64,000 nt of DNA from Chitinolyticbacter meiyuanensis (GCF_008033135.1 NZ_CP041335.1:1493925-1557924), one strand, 5' to 3'. Positions 19,254-29,038 are shown, counted from the stretch's first letter. Translations and numbers: made by a program. Notes: generated by a model not told the origin, from the sequence alone.

Positions 19254-21524
19254 TCAGGATTTGGTCGCGGCTTCCACGGCGGCGAGCGCCGCCATGTTGA
19301 CGATGCGCCGTACCGAGGCGGTGGGCGTGAGGATGTGCGCCGGCGCGGCGATGCCGAGCAGGATGGGGCCGATGGTCACACCGTCGCCGGCGGAGATCTT
19401 CAGCAGGTTGAACGAGATATTGGCCGCATCGATATTGGGCATCACCAGCACGTTGGCTTCGCCCTTCAGCGTGGAATTGGGGAAGACCTGGGCGCGGATA
19501 TCAGCCGACAGCGCGGCATCGCCGTGCATCTCGCCATCGATTTCCAGATCCGGCGCGCGCTCGCGCACCAGCGCCAGCGTCTGCTGCATCTTGCGTGCCG
19601 AGGTGCTGTCGAGCGTGCCGAAGCTGGAATGGCTCAGCAATGCCACCTTGGGCTGGATGCCGAACTTGCGCACGGTGTTGGCGGCCATCAGCGTGATCTC
19701 GGCCAGCTGTTCAGCACTGGGGTCGGGGTTTACATAGGTGTCGGCGATGAAGATGTTGCCATTGGTCATCAACAGCGCGTTCATCGCCGCGGTGGTGCTG
19801 ACGCCGGGCTCGCGGCCCAGCACGTTCTGCAGATACCAGTGGTGGCGGTGATATTGGCCGTGGGTGCCGCAGATCAGCGCATCGGCCTCGCCGCGTTTCA
19901 CCATCAGCGCACCGATCAGCGTGGTCTTGCCACGCACCTCGGACTTGGCCAGCTCCTCGGAAACGCCACGCCGCTCCATCAGCTGCAGATACATGGTCCA
20001 GTATTCACGGTAGCGCGGGTCGTCCTCCGGATTGCACAGCTCGAAATCGACCCCCGGCTTGATGCGCAGCCCCGCCTGTTCGATGCGCATCTCGATCACC
20101 CGTGGGCGGCCGATCAGGATGGGATAGCCGAGCTTCATGTCGACCACTTCCTGCACCGCGTGCAGCACGCGCGCATCCTCACCCTCGCAGAACACCAGGC
20201 GCTTCTGCACCTTGCGCGCGGCCGAGAATACCGGGCGCATGAACAGGTTGGACTTGTAGACGAACTGCTGCAGCTCCTCCACGTAGGCACCCATGTCGGC
20301 GATCGGCCTGGTAGCGACACCGGCATCCATGGCTGCTTGCGCCACGGCGGGCGCGATCTTCACGATCAGCCGTGGATCGAAGGGCTTGGGGATCAGGTAG
20401 TCCGGCCCAAAGCGCAGGTTCTGACCGACATAGGCATCGGCCACGACGTCGGATTGCTCGGCATGCGCCAGCTCGGCGATGGCATCGACCGCGGCGTGCT
20501 TCATGCTCTCGGTGATGGTGGTGGCGCCCACGTCGAGCGCGCCACGGAACATGAAGGGGAAGCACAGCACGTTGTTGACCTGGTTCGGGTAGTCAGAACG
20601 GCCGGTGCACACCACGGCGTCGGCGCGCGCGGCGCGTGCCTCGGGTGGGGTAATTTCAGGATCGGGGTTGGCCAGTGCCAGGATCAGCGGATGCTCAGCC
20701 ATGGCCTTGACCATGTCCGGACTGACAAGCCCGGCGCCGGAGAGGCCCAGGAAGATATCCGCGCCAGCGATGGCATCGTTCAGCGTGCGATGCGGTGTGT
20801 CGCGTGCGTAGCGCTGCTTGGTCTCGTCGAGCCCGCTACGCTCACTGTGGATCACACCCTTGGAATCGCACACCAGCACGTTTTCGCGCCGCACGCCGAG
20901 TGAGACCAGCAGGTCCAGACAGGCGATCGCTGCGGCGCCGGCGCCACTGGCCACCAATTTCACCGAGCCGATGTCCTTGCCAACCAGACGAAGGCCGTTC
21001 TTCACCGCCGCGCCGACGATGATGGCGGTGCCATGCTGGTCGTCGTGGAACACGGGGATCTTCATGCGCTCGCGCAGCTTCTTCTCGACGTAGAAGCACT
21101 CGGGCGCCTTGATGTCTTCCAGATTGATGCCGCCGAAGGTCGGCTCCAGGCTGGCGATGATCTCGACCAGCATTTCCGGGTCCTTCTGTTCGATCTCGAT
21201 GTCGAATACATCGATACCGGCAAACTTCTTGAACAGCACGCCCTTGCCTTCCATCACCGGCTTGCCGGCCAGTGGGCCGATGTCGCCGAGACCCAGCACC
21301 GCGGTGCCGTTGGAGACGACCGCGACGAGGTTGCCGCGGGCAGTGAGGTTGCGCGCCTGGTTCGGATCTTCGACGATGGCCATGCAGGCAGCTGCGACGC
21401 CGGGCGAATAGGCCAGCGCCAGATCGCGCTGGCTGGACAGCCCCTTGGTCGGCACGACCTGGATCTTTCCCGGTCGCGGCAGCAGGTGGTATTCCAGGGC
21501 TTTCTTCTTCAGTTCCTCGTCCAT
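19254..21524 (-). CDS. maeB: NADP-dependent malic enzyme (MaeB type, malic + phosphotransacetylase-like domains)
   Basis: 756 residues in two blocks. About 1-425 is malic enzyme, with [49 protein letters not shown] and the NAD(P) fold [18 protein letters not shown]. About 430-756 is a phosphotransacetylase-like domain that in this family is regulatory (acetyl-CoA sensing) rather than catalytic. It decarboxylates malate to pyruvate with NADP reduction, feeding gluconeogenic and lipogenic needs. It stands alone as a transcription unit. Confidence 0.93.
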   Translation of the reverse strand: MDEELKKKALEYHLLPRPGKIQVVPTKGLSSQRDLALAYSPGVAAACMAIVEDPNQARNLTARGNLVAVVSNGTAVLGLGDIGPLAGKPVMEGKGVLFKKFAGIDVFDIEIEQKDPEMLVEIIASLEPTFGGINLEDIKAPECFYVEKKLRERMKIPVFHDDQHGTAIIVGAAVKNGLRLVGKDIGSVKLVASGAGAAAIACLDLLVSLGVRRENVLVCDSKGVIHSERSGLDETKQRYARDTPHRTLNDAIAGADIFLGLSGAGLVSPDMVKAMAEHPLILALANPDPEITPPEARAARADAVVCTGRSDYPNQVNNVLCFPFMFRGALDVGATTITESMKHAAVDAIAELAHAEQSDVVADAYVGQNLRFGPDYLIPKPFDPRLIVKIAPAVAQAAMDAGVATRPIADMGAYVEELQQFVYKSNLFMRPVFSAARKVQKRLVFCEGEDARVLHAVQEVVDMKLGYPILIGRPRVIEMRIEQAGLRIKPGVDFELCNPEDDPRYREYWTMYLQLMERRGVSEELAKSEVRGKTTLIGALMVKRGEADALICGTHGQYHRHHWYLQNVLGREPGVSTTAAMNALLMTNGNIFIADTYVNPDPSAEQLAEITLMAANTVRKFGIQPKVALLSHSSFGTLDSTSARKMQQTLALVRERAPDLEIDGEMHGDAALSADIRAQVFPNSTLKGEANVLVMPNIDAANISFNLLKISAGDGVTIGPILLGIAAPAHILTPTASVRRIVNMAALAAVEAATKS

Positions 21525-21649
21525 TCCGCGCGTCCTATGCCGGGCTCGGCCAGTTCAAGTGATTTCTTAAATGCTGGACGCGTGAAGTAGGCTTTACAAG
21601 CTAGGGTTTTGCCGAATGGGGAAGGTCGGGATGGCAGAGGTGTTGCGGC

Positions 21650-21680
21650 CCGGCGCCCTGCGGTCGGGCAGGGGCGCCGG
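21650..21680. other. Strong GC hairpin without U-tract between the phosphatase gene and maeB
   Basis: CCGGCGCCC (21650-21658) pairs with GGGCGCCGG (21672-21680), and a bulge allows the stem to extend. It lies 35 bp beyond the stop of the phosphatase gene. It could stabilise the 3' end or assist rho, but no U-run follows. Confidence 0.4.
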
Positions 21681-21715
21681 TGACGGTTTGTACGGCTTGT
21701 CGTAACGAAGGCCGA

Positions 21716-22369
21716 TCAGACCGGCAGGTGCGGCAGCAGCTCGAGCGGATGGCGGATGCTGAAATCGGCGCCCCATTCGTGCGGTCGGTCGGCATCGGCG
21801 ATATAGCCCCAGCCGGCGAGCACGGTCTTCATCTCGACTGCACGGCCCGCTTCGATGTCGCGTTCGGCGTCGCCAACGTACCAGCACAGGTTGGCGGGGA
21901 GACCCAATTGCTCGGCGGCGAAGCGCATCGGCTTGGGGTCGGGCTTGGCGACGCCAACGGTGTCGCCGGAGACAATGACTGCCGGCGGTACCGGCCAGGA
22001 GAGCTGTGCCACCAGCGGATCGGTGAAGCGCGCCGGCTTGTTGGTGACGATGCCCCATGCCAGGTCGCGCGCCGCCAGCTGCTCGATCAGCGGCGCAATG
22101 CCATCGAACAGCGTGGTTTCGGCGGTGAGGCAGTACGCGTAGTGATCGAGGAAGCGCTGACGCAGCTCGGCGAAGCGGGGATCGGCTGGCGTCACGCCAA
22201 AGCCCAGTTCCAACAGGCCGCGTGCGCCGTGGCTGGCAATGGGGCGGATGGCCGAATAGGGCTGGATCGGTAGGCCTTCTTCGAGCAGCAGGCGGTTGAG
22301 TGCGCCGCCGAGGTCGGCTGCGGTATCGGCCAGCGTGCCGTCGAGATCGAACAGGACGGCCTTGATCAT
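21716..22369 (-). CDS. HAD-family phosphatase: phosphoglycolate phosphatase or MurNAc-6-phosphate phosphatase
   Basis: HAD hydrolase, 217 residues, with DLDGTLADT (nucleophile Asp8, acid Asp10), motif III region GVAKPDPKPM and motif IV VGDAERDIEAGRA. Annotation pipelines would call it Gph. However, the order mtaD-ubiG-this gene is that of Pseudomonas aeruginosa PA3170-3172, where the phosphatase is MupP of the peptidoglycan recycling route that bypasses MurA. The sequence alone does not decide between the two, so no symbol is given. Its ATG overlaps the ubiG stop (ATGA). Confidence 0.85.
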   Translation of the reverse strand: MIKAVLFDLDGTLADTAADLGGALNRLLLEEGLPIQPYSAIRPIASHGARGLLELGFGVTPADPRFAELRQRFLDHYAYCLTAETTLFDGIAPLIEQLAARDLAWGIVTNKPARFTDPLVAQLSWPVPPAVIVSGDTVGVAKPDPKPMRFAAEQLGLPANLCWYVGDAERDIEAGRAVEMKTVLAGWGYIADADRPHEWGADFSIRHPLELLPHLPV

Positions 22370-23085
22370 GCCGGCTTCCTGCAAGCGACGAGGTAGTTCA
22401 CATCGGTGTCGCCGCCCAGTTCGTAGATGCGGCCGAGCGGCTTGTAGTTGAGGCCGGTGAGGCTGACGGTATCGAGCCCCGCGGTACGCGTCATGCGGCC
22501 CAGCTCGGATGGCTTGATGAACTTGGCATAGTCGTGCGTGCCGCGTGGCAGCATGCCAAGCACGTATTCGGCGCCCAGCACCGCCAGCAGATAGCTCTTG
22601 GCGTTGCGGTTCAGCGTGGAGAAGAAAATCCAGCCACCCGGGCGGGCGAGTTCGGCGCAGGCTGCGACCACGCTGGCGGGCGAGGGCACATGCTCCAGCA
22701 TCTCCAGGCAGGTGACCACGTCGAAGCTACCCGGCGCCTCGGTAGCCAGCTCCTCCACCGGCACCTTGCGGTAATCGATGACGAGATTCGATTCCATCGC
22801 GTGCAGCTTGGCGATCTTCAGCGATTTATCAGCGAGATCAATGCCGGTGACCAGCGCGCCGCGCTGCGCCAACCCTTCCGAGAGGATGCCGCCGCCGCAA
22901 CCGACATCGACCACTTTCTGCCCGGCAAGCGGCACGTGCTGCTCGATGAAGTCGAGTCGCAGTGGGTTGATGTCGTGCAGTGGCTTGAACTCGCTGTCCT
23001 TGTCCCACCACTTGTGGGCAAGGGCGGAGAACTTGGCGAGTTCGGCGGCGTCGGCATTGACGATGGGGGCGGCGGTATCGGACAT
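22366..23085 (-). CDS. ubiG: Ubiquinone biosynthesis O-methyltransferase UbiG
   Basis: SAM-dependent O-methyltransferase acting twice in ubiquinone synthesis. 239 residues, with FSALAHKWWDKDSEFKPLH at the N-terminus, SAM motif VVDVGCGGGILSE at about 62-74, and LEMLEHVPSP. ATG 23085 gives the standard N-terminus; the longer frame runs back into the upstream gene. It starts 2 bp after the amidohydrolase stop and overlaps the phosphatase start, so the three form one operon. Confidence 0.94.
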   Translation of the reverse strand: MSDTAAPIVNADAAELAKFSALAHKWWDKDSEFKPLHDINPLRLDFIEQHVPLAGQKVVDVGCGGGILSEGLAQRGALVTGIDLADKSLKIAKLHAMESNLVIDYRKVPVEELATEAPGSFDVVTCLEMLEHVPSPASVVAACAELARPGGWIFFSTLNRNAKSYLLAVLGAEYVLGMLPRGTHDYAKFIKPSELGRMTRTAGLDTVSLTGLNYKPLGRIYELGGDTDVNYLVACRKPA

Positions 23086-23087
23086 GG

Positions 23088-24392
23088 TCAGGCTCGGGCG
23101 ATGATTCGATCGTGCCAGCGCCGGGCGCGCTGCTGGATGTCGGGCAGATCGAGGCTCAAATGGCGATGTTCGGCATACACCGCGCGCCCGGCGATCCAGA
23201 CATGGCTGACCTGGTTGCGGTCGGCCGCATACACGAGATGGGAGACCGGATCGTAACATGGCTGCGTCCCGGCCGCGGAGAGGTCGACCGCGATCACGTC
23301 GGCCTCCTTGCCCGCTTCCAGGCTGCCGATGCGCGTATCCCAGCCCAGCGCGCGGGCGCCGCCCAGCGTGGCCATTTCCAGTGCCTGCCAGGCCGGCAGC
23401 ACTTCAGGATTACCGCTGGCGCCCTTGGCCAGCAGGGCGGCGAGCCGCAATTCGGCGAGCAGGTCGAGCTTGTTGTTGCTGGCGGCGCCGTCGGTGCCGA
23501 TGCCGACATTGATGCCAGCGGCGAGCTGGTCGGCGATGCGGGCAAAGCCCGAGGCCAGCTTGAGATTGGAGGCGGGATTGTGCGCCACGTGCACGCCGTG
23601 CCGTGCCAGCAGTGCCAGCTCGTCGTCGCTGGTGTGCACCATATGCGCGGCGATCAGGTTGCTGCCCAGCACGCCGAGACTGGCCAATCGCGCCAGCGGG
23701 CGCACGCCATGTTCCCTGAGGCTGCCGGCGATCTCGTCCTGTGTTTCGTGGATATGGCAATGAATGCCGACATCGAGCTCGTCGGCCAGCGTGACCACGC
23801 GGCGGAAGGTGTCGTCGCTGACCGTGTACGGCGCGTGCGGCGCCAACGTGAAGCCGACGAGCGACTCGCCGCGAAATTCGTCGATGCAGGCCCGCGCCTT
23901 GCCAATATAGCCGTCGGCATTCGCTGCATAGGGCGTGGGGAATTCCAGGATGGAGCAGCCAACCATCATGCGAAAATCGCTGGCTAGCGCCGCCCGGGCC
24001 ACCGCGCCATGGTGGAAATACATGTCGTTGCAGCAGGTCGTGCCGCCGGCGATCATCTCGGCGATGGCGAGCAAGGTGCCGTCGAACACAAACTCGTCCG
24101 ATACATGCCGCCCCTCGGCGGGCCAGATGTGCTCGTTCAGCCAGGTCATCAGCGCGAGGTCGTCGGCATAGCCGCGCAGCAGCGTCATCGCCGAATGCGC
24201 ATGCAGATTGACAAGGCCGGGCAGCAACACGTGTTGCGGCAGGCGGGTGACGGTGGCTTCCGGGTATTGGGTGAGCGCGTCGCTGGCGGGCAGCAGATCG
24301 ACGATACGGGAATCGTCGATGATCAGTGCATGCGCTTCAAGAATGACGCGAGGCTGGATGGGAATGATCCAGCGGGGCAGCAAGATCTGCAT
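23088..24392 (-). CDS. mtaD: 5-methylthioadenosine/S-adenosylhomocysteine deaminase (TRZ/ATZ amidohydrolase)
   Basis: Metal-dependent amidohydrolase deaminating MTA or SAH, 434 residues. The binuclear-family metal motif is LHAHSAM, followed by HCHIHE and GTDGAASNN with the catalytic Asp. Adjacent to ubiG, a methyltransferase that produces SAH, which suits a role in SAH removal. The same pair is found together in pseudomonads. Deaminase specificity is assigned from family and context; a guanine deaminase-like activity cannot be excluded. Confidence 0.85.
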   Translation of the reverse strand: MQILLPRWIIPIQPRVILEAHALIIDDSRIVDLLPASDALTQYPEATVTRLPQHVLLPGLVNLHAHSAMTLLRGYADDLALMTWLNEHIWPAEGRHVSDEFVFDGTLLAIAEMIAGGTTCCNDMYFHHGAVARAALASDFRMMVGCSILEFPTPYAANADGYIGKARACIDEFRGESLVGFTLAPHAPYTVSDDTFRRVVTLADELDVGIHCHIHETQDEIAGSLREHGVRPLARLASLGVLGSNLIAAHMVHTSDDELALLARHGVHVAHNPASNLKLASGFARIADQLAAGINVGIGTDGAASNNKLDLLAELRLAALLAKGASGNPEVLPAWQALEMATLGGARALGWDTRIGSLEAGKEADVIAVDLSAAGTQPCYDPVSHLVYAADRNQVSHVWIAGRAVYAEHRHLSLDLPDIQQRARRWHDRIIARA

Positions 24393-24438
24393 GGGGCGAC
24401 ATGGGCAATGGCAGGGAGCGCATTGTGCCGCAAAAACA

Positions 24439-24464
24439 AAAAGCCGACCTTGCGGTCGGCTTTT
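24439..24464 (-). terminator. Rho-independent terminator of the lipoprotein gene
   Basis: AAAAGCCGACC (24439-24449) and GGTCGGCTTTT (24454-24464) around a TTGC loop. On the - strand it is followed by a run rich in T (TTTTTGTTTTTG). It lies 21 bp past the stop of the gene ending at 24485. Confidence 0.85.
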
Positions 24465-24484
24465 CGCGATTCGCTAAGCGCGAA

Positions 24485-24679
24485 TTACTTGGCAGCCGAA
24501 GCAGCCGAAGCAGCCGGGGCCGAAGCCGGAGCCGAAGCAGCAACCGGAGCCGAAGCGACCGGAGCCGAAGCTTCAACCGGAGCCGAAGCAACTGCCGAAG
24601 CTTCAACAGCCTCATCTTTCTTGCCGCAAGCGGACAGGGCAACAGCGAACAGAGCAGCAACGATCAGCGATTGTTTCAT
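24485..24679 (-). CDS. Small repeat-rich lipoprotein
   Basis: 64 residues. MKQSLIVAALFAVALSAC is a lipoprotein signal with lipidated Cys18 in the LSAC lipobox. The mature part GKKDEAVEASAVASAPVEAS continues as irregular repeats of Ser-Ala-Pro-Val/Ala and Glu-Ala-Ser, almost only A, S, P, V, E. It looks like a flexible periplasmic tether, comparable in layout to small lipoproteins of the entericidin or Lpp-linker kind, though no homology is claimed. ATG 24679 is chosen because it starts the signal peptide; the frame upstream is spurious. Confidence 0.75.
   Translation of the reverse strand: MKQSLIVAALFAVALSACGKKDEAVEASAVASAPVEASAPVASAPVAASAPASAPAASAASAAK
24495..24610. repeat. Low-complexity tandem repeats inside the lipoprotein gene
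   Basis: Imperfect repeats of the unit GGAGCCGAAGC, with spacings of 6, 9, 12 and 15 bp, all in multiples of 3 in the coding frame. They create the Ser-Ala-Pro-Val / Glu-Ala-Ser peptide repeats and could vary in number between strains by slippage. Confidence 0.7.
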
Positions 24680-24855
24680 TTTGAATAGCCTTATGTTTAA
24701 GGGTAGAAAACCGTTTAAGCTCGACGCCGATTTGCCAATTAACTTGGGGCCTTGCGGCTGCGTCGATTTATCAACGCAGCGGATTCTAGCTATAAAGCGC
24801 GGGTAGCCAAATGGCGGAAACGCTACGCCGTGTAACGGCATGCAACACCAAAGGC

Positions 24856-24861
24856 TAAAAT
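24856..24861 (+). promoter_or_regulatory. Candidate -10 element of the Gfo/Idh gene
   Basis: TAAAAT in the context GGC-TAAAAT-AGC. Transcription would begin near 24868, exactly at the first in-frame ATG, which argues that translation starts further down. Confidence 0.4.
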
Positions 24862-24897
24862 AGCGGCATGGGCGTGGCCCGTGCGATGGAGAGCGCC

Positions 24898-25905
24898 GTG
24901 CCGGAGCGAGAAACATTGAAGCCATTGCGGGTCGGATTGCTGGGGTGTGGCGTCGCGGCGCGCGAGCTGCATTGGCCGGCGTTACAAAAGCTGGCTGGTC
25001 GTATTCAACTGGTGGCGGTCTGCAACCGTACGGGCGCCAAGGCGCAGGCTTTTGCCGATCTGGTCGGCGGGATCGATTGGTACGAGGATTGGCAACAGCT
25101 GCTGGCGCGCACCGATATCGATGCCGTCGATATCGTGCTGCCGGCCACGCTCAATCTCGCTGCGACGAGGGATGCGCTGGCTGCCGGCAAGCATGTGCTG
25201 GTTGAAAAGCCGCTGGCTGCCACGCCAGCGGATGCGCTGGCGATGCAGGCATTGGCAGATCGCTACCCGCAGCTTGTCACCATGGTGGCGGAGAACTATC
25301 GCTATGCCTGGTTCGTGGAACGGCTGCGAGCCTGGATTGCCAGTGGCGAGGCGGGTCGACCGTACGCGTTGCACTGGAATGCCATGTCGCGGATGGCACC
25401 GGACAACCGCTACATCATCAGCGGCTGGCGTAGCAGCGATGCCTTCCCGGATGGATTGTTGCTGGATGCGGGAGTGCACTACGTGGCGGTGGTGCGGGCG
25501 CTGCTGGGCGAGATCACCCGGGCCACGCTGTTGCCTTCGCGCGTTCAACCGCATCTGGGGCGGTTCGACGGTGGCAGCCTGCAGTTCCAGACCGAAACCG
25601 GTGCGCATGGCTCGCTCAACCTGTACTTTTCCGCCGTGGGCAGCCAGGAGTGGCGCTTGCAGCTGTTGGCCGAGCATGGCTGTGCCGAGTATGACGGGAC
25701 TTGTCTGCGGATTCGCACGCTTGGCGGTGAAACGGTGGAGCAGCGCCCCGACGACGATGGTTATGCCGCAGAGTTCCAGGCGTTTGCCGATGCGGTGGCA
25801 GGAAAAGCGGCGCATCGTTCCGGTTTCGACGAGGCGTGGCGTGATATGCAGGTGATCAGTCAGTCATTGGCGCAGCCAGGTGTCCAGCAATCGTTCGGGT
25901 TTTGA
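24898..25905 (+). CDS. Gfo/Idh/MocA family NAD(P)-dependent oxidoreductase
   Basis: Rossmann-fold oxidoreductase: LRVGLLGCGVAARELHW is the dinucleotide loop, HVLVEKPLA holds the family's Glu-Lys-Pro motif, and GLLLDAGVHYV the catalytic His region. About 335 residues from GTG 24898, chosen because GGAGAG lies 4-6 bp upstream. In-frame ATGs at 24868 and 24886 would add 10 or 4 residues but lack a Shine-Dalgarno, and 24868 coincides with the predicted transcript start. The substrate, probably a sugar or cyclitol derivative, cannot be inferred. It stands alone and ends at a strong terminator. Confidence 0.85.
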   Translation: MPERETLKPLRVGLLGCGVAARELHWPALQKLAGRIQLVAVCNRTGAKAQAFADLVGGIDWYEDWQQLLARTDIDAVDIVLPATLNLAATRDALAAGKHVLVEKPLAATPADALAMQALADRYPQLVTMVAENYRYAWFVERLRAWIASGEAGRPYALHWNAMSRMAPDNRYIISGWRSSDAFPDGLLLDAGVHYVAVVRALLGEITRATLLPSRVQPHLGRFDGGSLQFQTETGAHGSLNLYFSAVGSQEWRLQLLAEHGCAEYDGTCLRIRTLGGETVEQRPDDDGYAAEFQAFADAVAGKAAHRSGFDEAWRDMQVISQSLAQPGVQQSFGF

Positions 25906-25923
25906 TTCATCTGCCCAGGGCAA

Positions 25924-25963
25924 GCCCAATAAAAAACGGCCGAAAGGCCGTTTTTTATTGGGC
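25924..25963. terminator. Bidirectional terminator between the oxidoreductase and the chemoreceptor
   Basis: 18-bp perfect stem (25924-25941 with 25946-25963) closed by a GAAA tetraloop, with A6 and T6 runs flanking the CGGCC/GGCCG core, so it works for both convergent genes. Confidence 0.92.
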
Positions 25964-25972
25964 GGAGCATCA

Positions 25973-27577
25973 TCACACGCGGTAACGGCTGACGGTTTGT
26001 TCCATGTCTCGCGCCAGTTGCTGCAGGCGTTCGGCTGATTGCGAAGTGTGGCCGGCAGCGGCGCTGTTTTCCTCGGCCATCTGTGCGATGCGTTCGACTA
26101 CCTGGGCGATGTTGTTGCTGGCAACGCTCTGCTCGCGGATGGCGCCGTTGATATCGGCCACGCGTGCGACCACCTCGCCGGAACCTTGGCGGATCTGGCG
26201 GATGGCATCGCCGGCGGCACGGGCTTCGCCGACGCCTTCCTCGACCTGGCCGACGGCATTCTGCATCCGTGCCACCGCGGAATCTGCACCTTGCTGGATG
26301 GCGAGGATGGTGCCGGCGATTTCCTGGGTGGATTGCGAGGTGCGCTCGGCAAGCTTGCGGACTTCGTCGGCCACCACCGCGAAGCCGCGGCCCTGTTCGC
26401 CGGCTCGTGCGGCTTCGATGGCAGCATTCAGTGCCAGCAGATTGGTCTGGTCGGCGATTTCCTTGATGACGTTCACCACGGCGGAGACGTCGGCGCTCTT
26501 GGCCTGCAGCGCGGCGATCTCGTCGGCGGCGGCACGCACGGTGTCGGCGATGCCATCGATCTTGGCGACGGTGCCCTCGATCACGTGGCCGCCATCCTGG
26601 GCCAGTTGGCCGGACTTGCGTGACAGCTGGTCGGCTTCGCCGGAACGATCGGCCACGTGGTTGATGCTGACGGTGACCTCCTCGACGGTAGCGGCCATGT
26701 TGGAGGCTGCTTCGCTGGCGTGGTGGGCGGTCTGCGACAGTTCATTGGCGGTTTGCGACAGCTGGTTGGCGGAACCCGAGACTTCGGTGATCTTGCCGCT
26801 GACTTCGCGCAGGCTGCGCTGCAGGCGTTCGATCAGGCCGTTGAAGGCGGTCACGGTCTGGCCGATCTCGTCATTGCTCGATACCTGCACGCGGCGGGTG
26901 AAATCGAGTGATTGACCGATGTCGGTGACGGTCTGCTGCATTCGCGTCAGCGGGCCGGTGATCGCGCGCAACAGGATGGTGCCGAACACCGCGAGGCCGG
27001 CCACGGCGGCGAGGATGACAACGGTGAACAGGATCTTGCCGTTGCGTTGGCTGGCCTCGACCTCGGCCCGGTAAACCTGGCCGCGCTTGACGTTGTAGGC
27101 GACGAGCTGCTGCAGCGATGTCTCGGCGGCAAGGGCGGCTTCGCGCATCTTGCCAAGCGAGGCCGCTACATCGCCAAAATCATCGGCCTGCTGGATCACC
27201 TCGGCGGCGGCGGCGTTGAATGCGGCGAGCTTGGGCTGGAAGGCGCTGTACAGCTGGCGCTCTTCGGTGGAGACCACCGTGGTTTCGTAGGTCTTGAGGT
27301 TTTCCTGGATGGTCTTGGTGTTGTTTTCGAGCGAGGCGTTGAGCTTCTGGCGCAAGCTCGCATCGAAGGAGCCGCCCAGCTGGTAGAGCACCAGCTGCTG
27401 CACCTTGTAGCTGTTGTTCACCGCGTAGAGCTTCTCCAGCCCAGCGAGCGATTCGTCGGCCAGGTGCGTGATCGAGGTTTCGGTGCGGCTCAACTGCACG
27501 AAGGCGATGCCGCCCACCACGCAGAGCGCTAGGATGGCCACCCCGATCAAAAGCAGGATGCGCTGGCTGATCTTCAT
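25973..27577 (-). CDS. Methyl-accepting chemotaxis protein
   Basis: 534-residue chemoreceptor. TM1 is at about 6-28 and TM2 at about 185-208. They enclose a periplasmic domain of about 155 residues rich in helix (four-helix-bundle type, with [20 protein letters not shown]). HAMP follows with a Pro-containing first helix ([12 protein letters not shown]), then the signalling domain with the hairpin tip [20 protein letters not shown]. No CheR-tethering pentapeptide is seen at the C-terminus ([10 protein letters not shown]). Ligand unknown. GGAGAACACG precedes the ATG. Confidence 0.92.
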   Translation of the reverse strand: MKISQRILLLIGVAILALCVVGGIAFVQLSRTETSITHLADESLAGLEKLYAVNNSYKVQQLVLYQLGGSFDASLRQKLNASLENNTKTIQENLKTYETTVVSTEERQLYSAFQPKLAAFNAAAAEVIQQADDFGDVAASLGKMREAALAAETSLQQLVAYNVKRGQVYRAEVEASQRNGKILFTVVILAAVAGLAVFGTILLRAITGPLTRMQQTVTDIGQSLDFTRRVQVSSNDEIGQTVTAFNGLIERLQRSLREVSGKITEVSGSANQLSQTANELSQTAHHASEAASNMAATVEEVTVSINHVADRSGEADQLSRKSGQLAQDGGHVIEGTVAKIDGIADTVRAAADEIAALQAKSADVSAVVNVIKEIADQTNLLALNAAIEAARAGEQGRGFAVVADEVRKLAERTSQSTQEIAGTILAIQQGADSAVARMQNAVGQVEEGVGEARAAGDAIRQIRQGSGEVVARVADINGAIREQSVASNNIAQVVERIAQMAEENSAAAGHTSQSAERLQQLARDMEQTVSRYRV

Positions 27578-27686
27578 CGTGTTCTCCAGTAGCGGATAGC
27601 TATATAAGCCGTTACTTTAACTTACAAGGTGGCAGGCCAGATACCCGGTATTGCCCTGATGAACTGCGTTTTCTTACATGTTGCCG

Positions 27687-28259
27687 TCATGCCGGGGCTG
27701 GTGCGCACCAGCAGTCGCGGGTGTGATCGTTCACCAGGCCGGCGGCCTGCATGAAGGCATAACAGATGGTGCTGCCGACGAACTTGAAGCCGCGTGCCTG
27801 CAGCGCTTTGCTCATGGCATCCGACGTGGCGGTACGTGCTGGTACGTCGGCAAGTGTAGTGGGGTGGCTCAGCTGCGGCGCATGGTCGACGAAACCCCAG
27901 ATCCACTGGGCGAAGTCGATGCCATCATCGCGCAAGGCCAGCCAAGCCCTGGCGTTGCCGATAAAGGCGGCCACCTTGGCGCGATTGCGCACGATGCCTG
28001 GGTCAAGCAGCAAGGCGGCGACCTTGTCGTCGCCATAGCCGGCCATGCGTTGTGGGTCGAAACCGTCGAACACCTCGCGGTAGCGTGCGCGTTTCTTCAG
28101 TACGGTGATCCAGGACAGCCCCGCCTGCGCACCCTCCAGGCACAGCAGTTCGAACAGCGCTTGGCTGTCGCGGCAGGGCACGCCCCATTCCTGATCGTGG
28201 TAGGCCTGGTAGAGGGGATCGGTGCTGCACCAGGCGCAGCGGGTCGGCGAGGTCGTCAT
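27687..28259 (-). CDS. tag: DNA-3-methyladenine glycosylase I
   Basis: Excises 3-methyladenine from alkylated DNA. 190 residues. The zinc snap uses Cys8, His21 (YHDQEWG) and the C-terminal His and Cys in NDHTRDCWC. The core segments FELLCLEGAQAGLSW and GFKFVGSTICYAFMQAAG are typical. The short extension with CAWC adds a second N-terminal Cys. It is transcribed alone, between the chemoreceptor and the LysE-type gene. Confidence 0.93.
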   Translation of the reverse strand: MTTSPTRCAWCSTDPLYQAYHDQEWGVPCRDSQALFELLCLEGAQAGLSWITVLKKRARYREVFDGFDPQRMAGYGDDKVAALLLDPGIVRNRAKVAAFIGNARAWLALRDDGIDFAQWIWGFVDHAPQLSHPTTLADVPARTATSDAMSKALQARGFKFVGSTICYAFMQAAGLVNDHTRDCWCAPAPA

Positions 28260-28306
28260 GGAATCAGCTTAGTGCCTGCTGGTCGGCTTGCCAGCGGCTT
28301 GTCGGG

Positions 28307-28930
28307 TCAAATGAGCCGGGCTTGGTGCAGCAGCGAGATGGCGATGGCGAACATCATGCCGGCGATGACGAGATCAAGCACGCGCCAAGCGGCAGGTTTG
28401 CGAAACAGCGGCGTGAGTCGGCTGGCACCGAAGGCCAGGGTGAAGAACCAGGCAAAGGCATAGCCGACGGCACCCAGCAGAAACCAGGGGCGTGCCGCCA
28501 GCGGCTGCTGTGCGCCGATGCCCCCGACCAGCACCACGGTATCGAGAATGGCGTGCGGGTTAAGCACCGAGAAGCCGATGCCGGCCAGCACCACTGCGCC
28601 AGGCCGGGCGAGGCCCTGCTGGGTGGTCAACGTCAATGGCGTGGGCTTCAGCGCCTTGCGCAGCGCCAGCACGCCATACCCCGCGACGAATACCGCGCCG
28701 GCGATCGCCATCCAGAACTGCAGCTGTGGGAATCGGGTGAGCAGCGCGCCCATGCCGGCGACGCCGGTACTCATCAGCACCAGATCGCATAGCGAGCAGG
28801 TCAGGGCAGTGAGCAACACCTGCTGCCGGGCGATGCCCTGGCGCAGCACGAACGCATTCTGCGCGCCAATGGCCATGATCAGGCTGGCGGACAAAGCTGC
28901 GCCGTTGAGGGTGATGGCAAGAGCTTGCAT
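28307..28930 (-). CDS. LysE/ArgO family amino-acid exporter
   Basis: Inner-membrane exporter of 207 residues with about six hydrophobic segments. MAIGAQNAFVLRQGI and LNPHAILDTVVLVG are the signature regions of LysE/ArgO (basic amino acid export). Export of arginine or lysine is plausible in an organism that also catabolises arginine, but specificity is inferred only from the family. Divergent from the GbsR-like regulator across 164 bp. Confidence 0.88.
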   Translation of the reverse strand: MQALAITLNGAALSASLIMAIGAQNAFVLRQGIARQQVLLTALTCSLCDLVLMSTGVAGMGALLTRFPQLQFWMAIAGAVFVAGYGVLALRKALKPTPLTLTTQQGLARPGAVVLAGIGFSVLNPHAILDTVVLVGGIGAQQPLAARPWFLLGAVGYAFAWFFTLAFGASRLTPLFRKPAAWRVLDLVIAGMMFAIAISLLHQARLI

Positions 28931-29038
28931 TGCAGGGATTGGGTTTGCAGTGCCGCGATGCTAGCTGTTTCGCGCGCTGTCGGCCATGCAATGCGGGGGT
29001 TCCGAGAGGGGAAGGGTGGCGGAGGTTCAATCGGGGGC

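Noticed and set aside
18828-20903. 691-codon open frame on the + strand across mltA, the phaM-like gene and maeB
   Set aside because: It crosses three real genes on the opposite strand, and its composition (His, Arg, Gln, Gly-rich) is typical of an antisense frame.
24401-24688. + strand frame with Arg-Ser repeats opposite the lipoprotein gene
   Set aside because: The Arg-Ser run is the antisense reading of the Ala-Pro-Val/Glu-Ala-Ser repeat; the - strand has the signal peptide and terminator.
27578-27640. Possible FliA (sigma28) promoter of the chemoreceptor: TAAAGTAA with an 11-bp spacer
   Set aside because: The -35-like half matches, but the -10 half GCTATCCG does not fit GCCGATAA.
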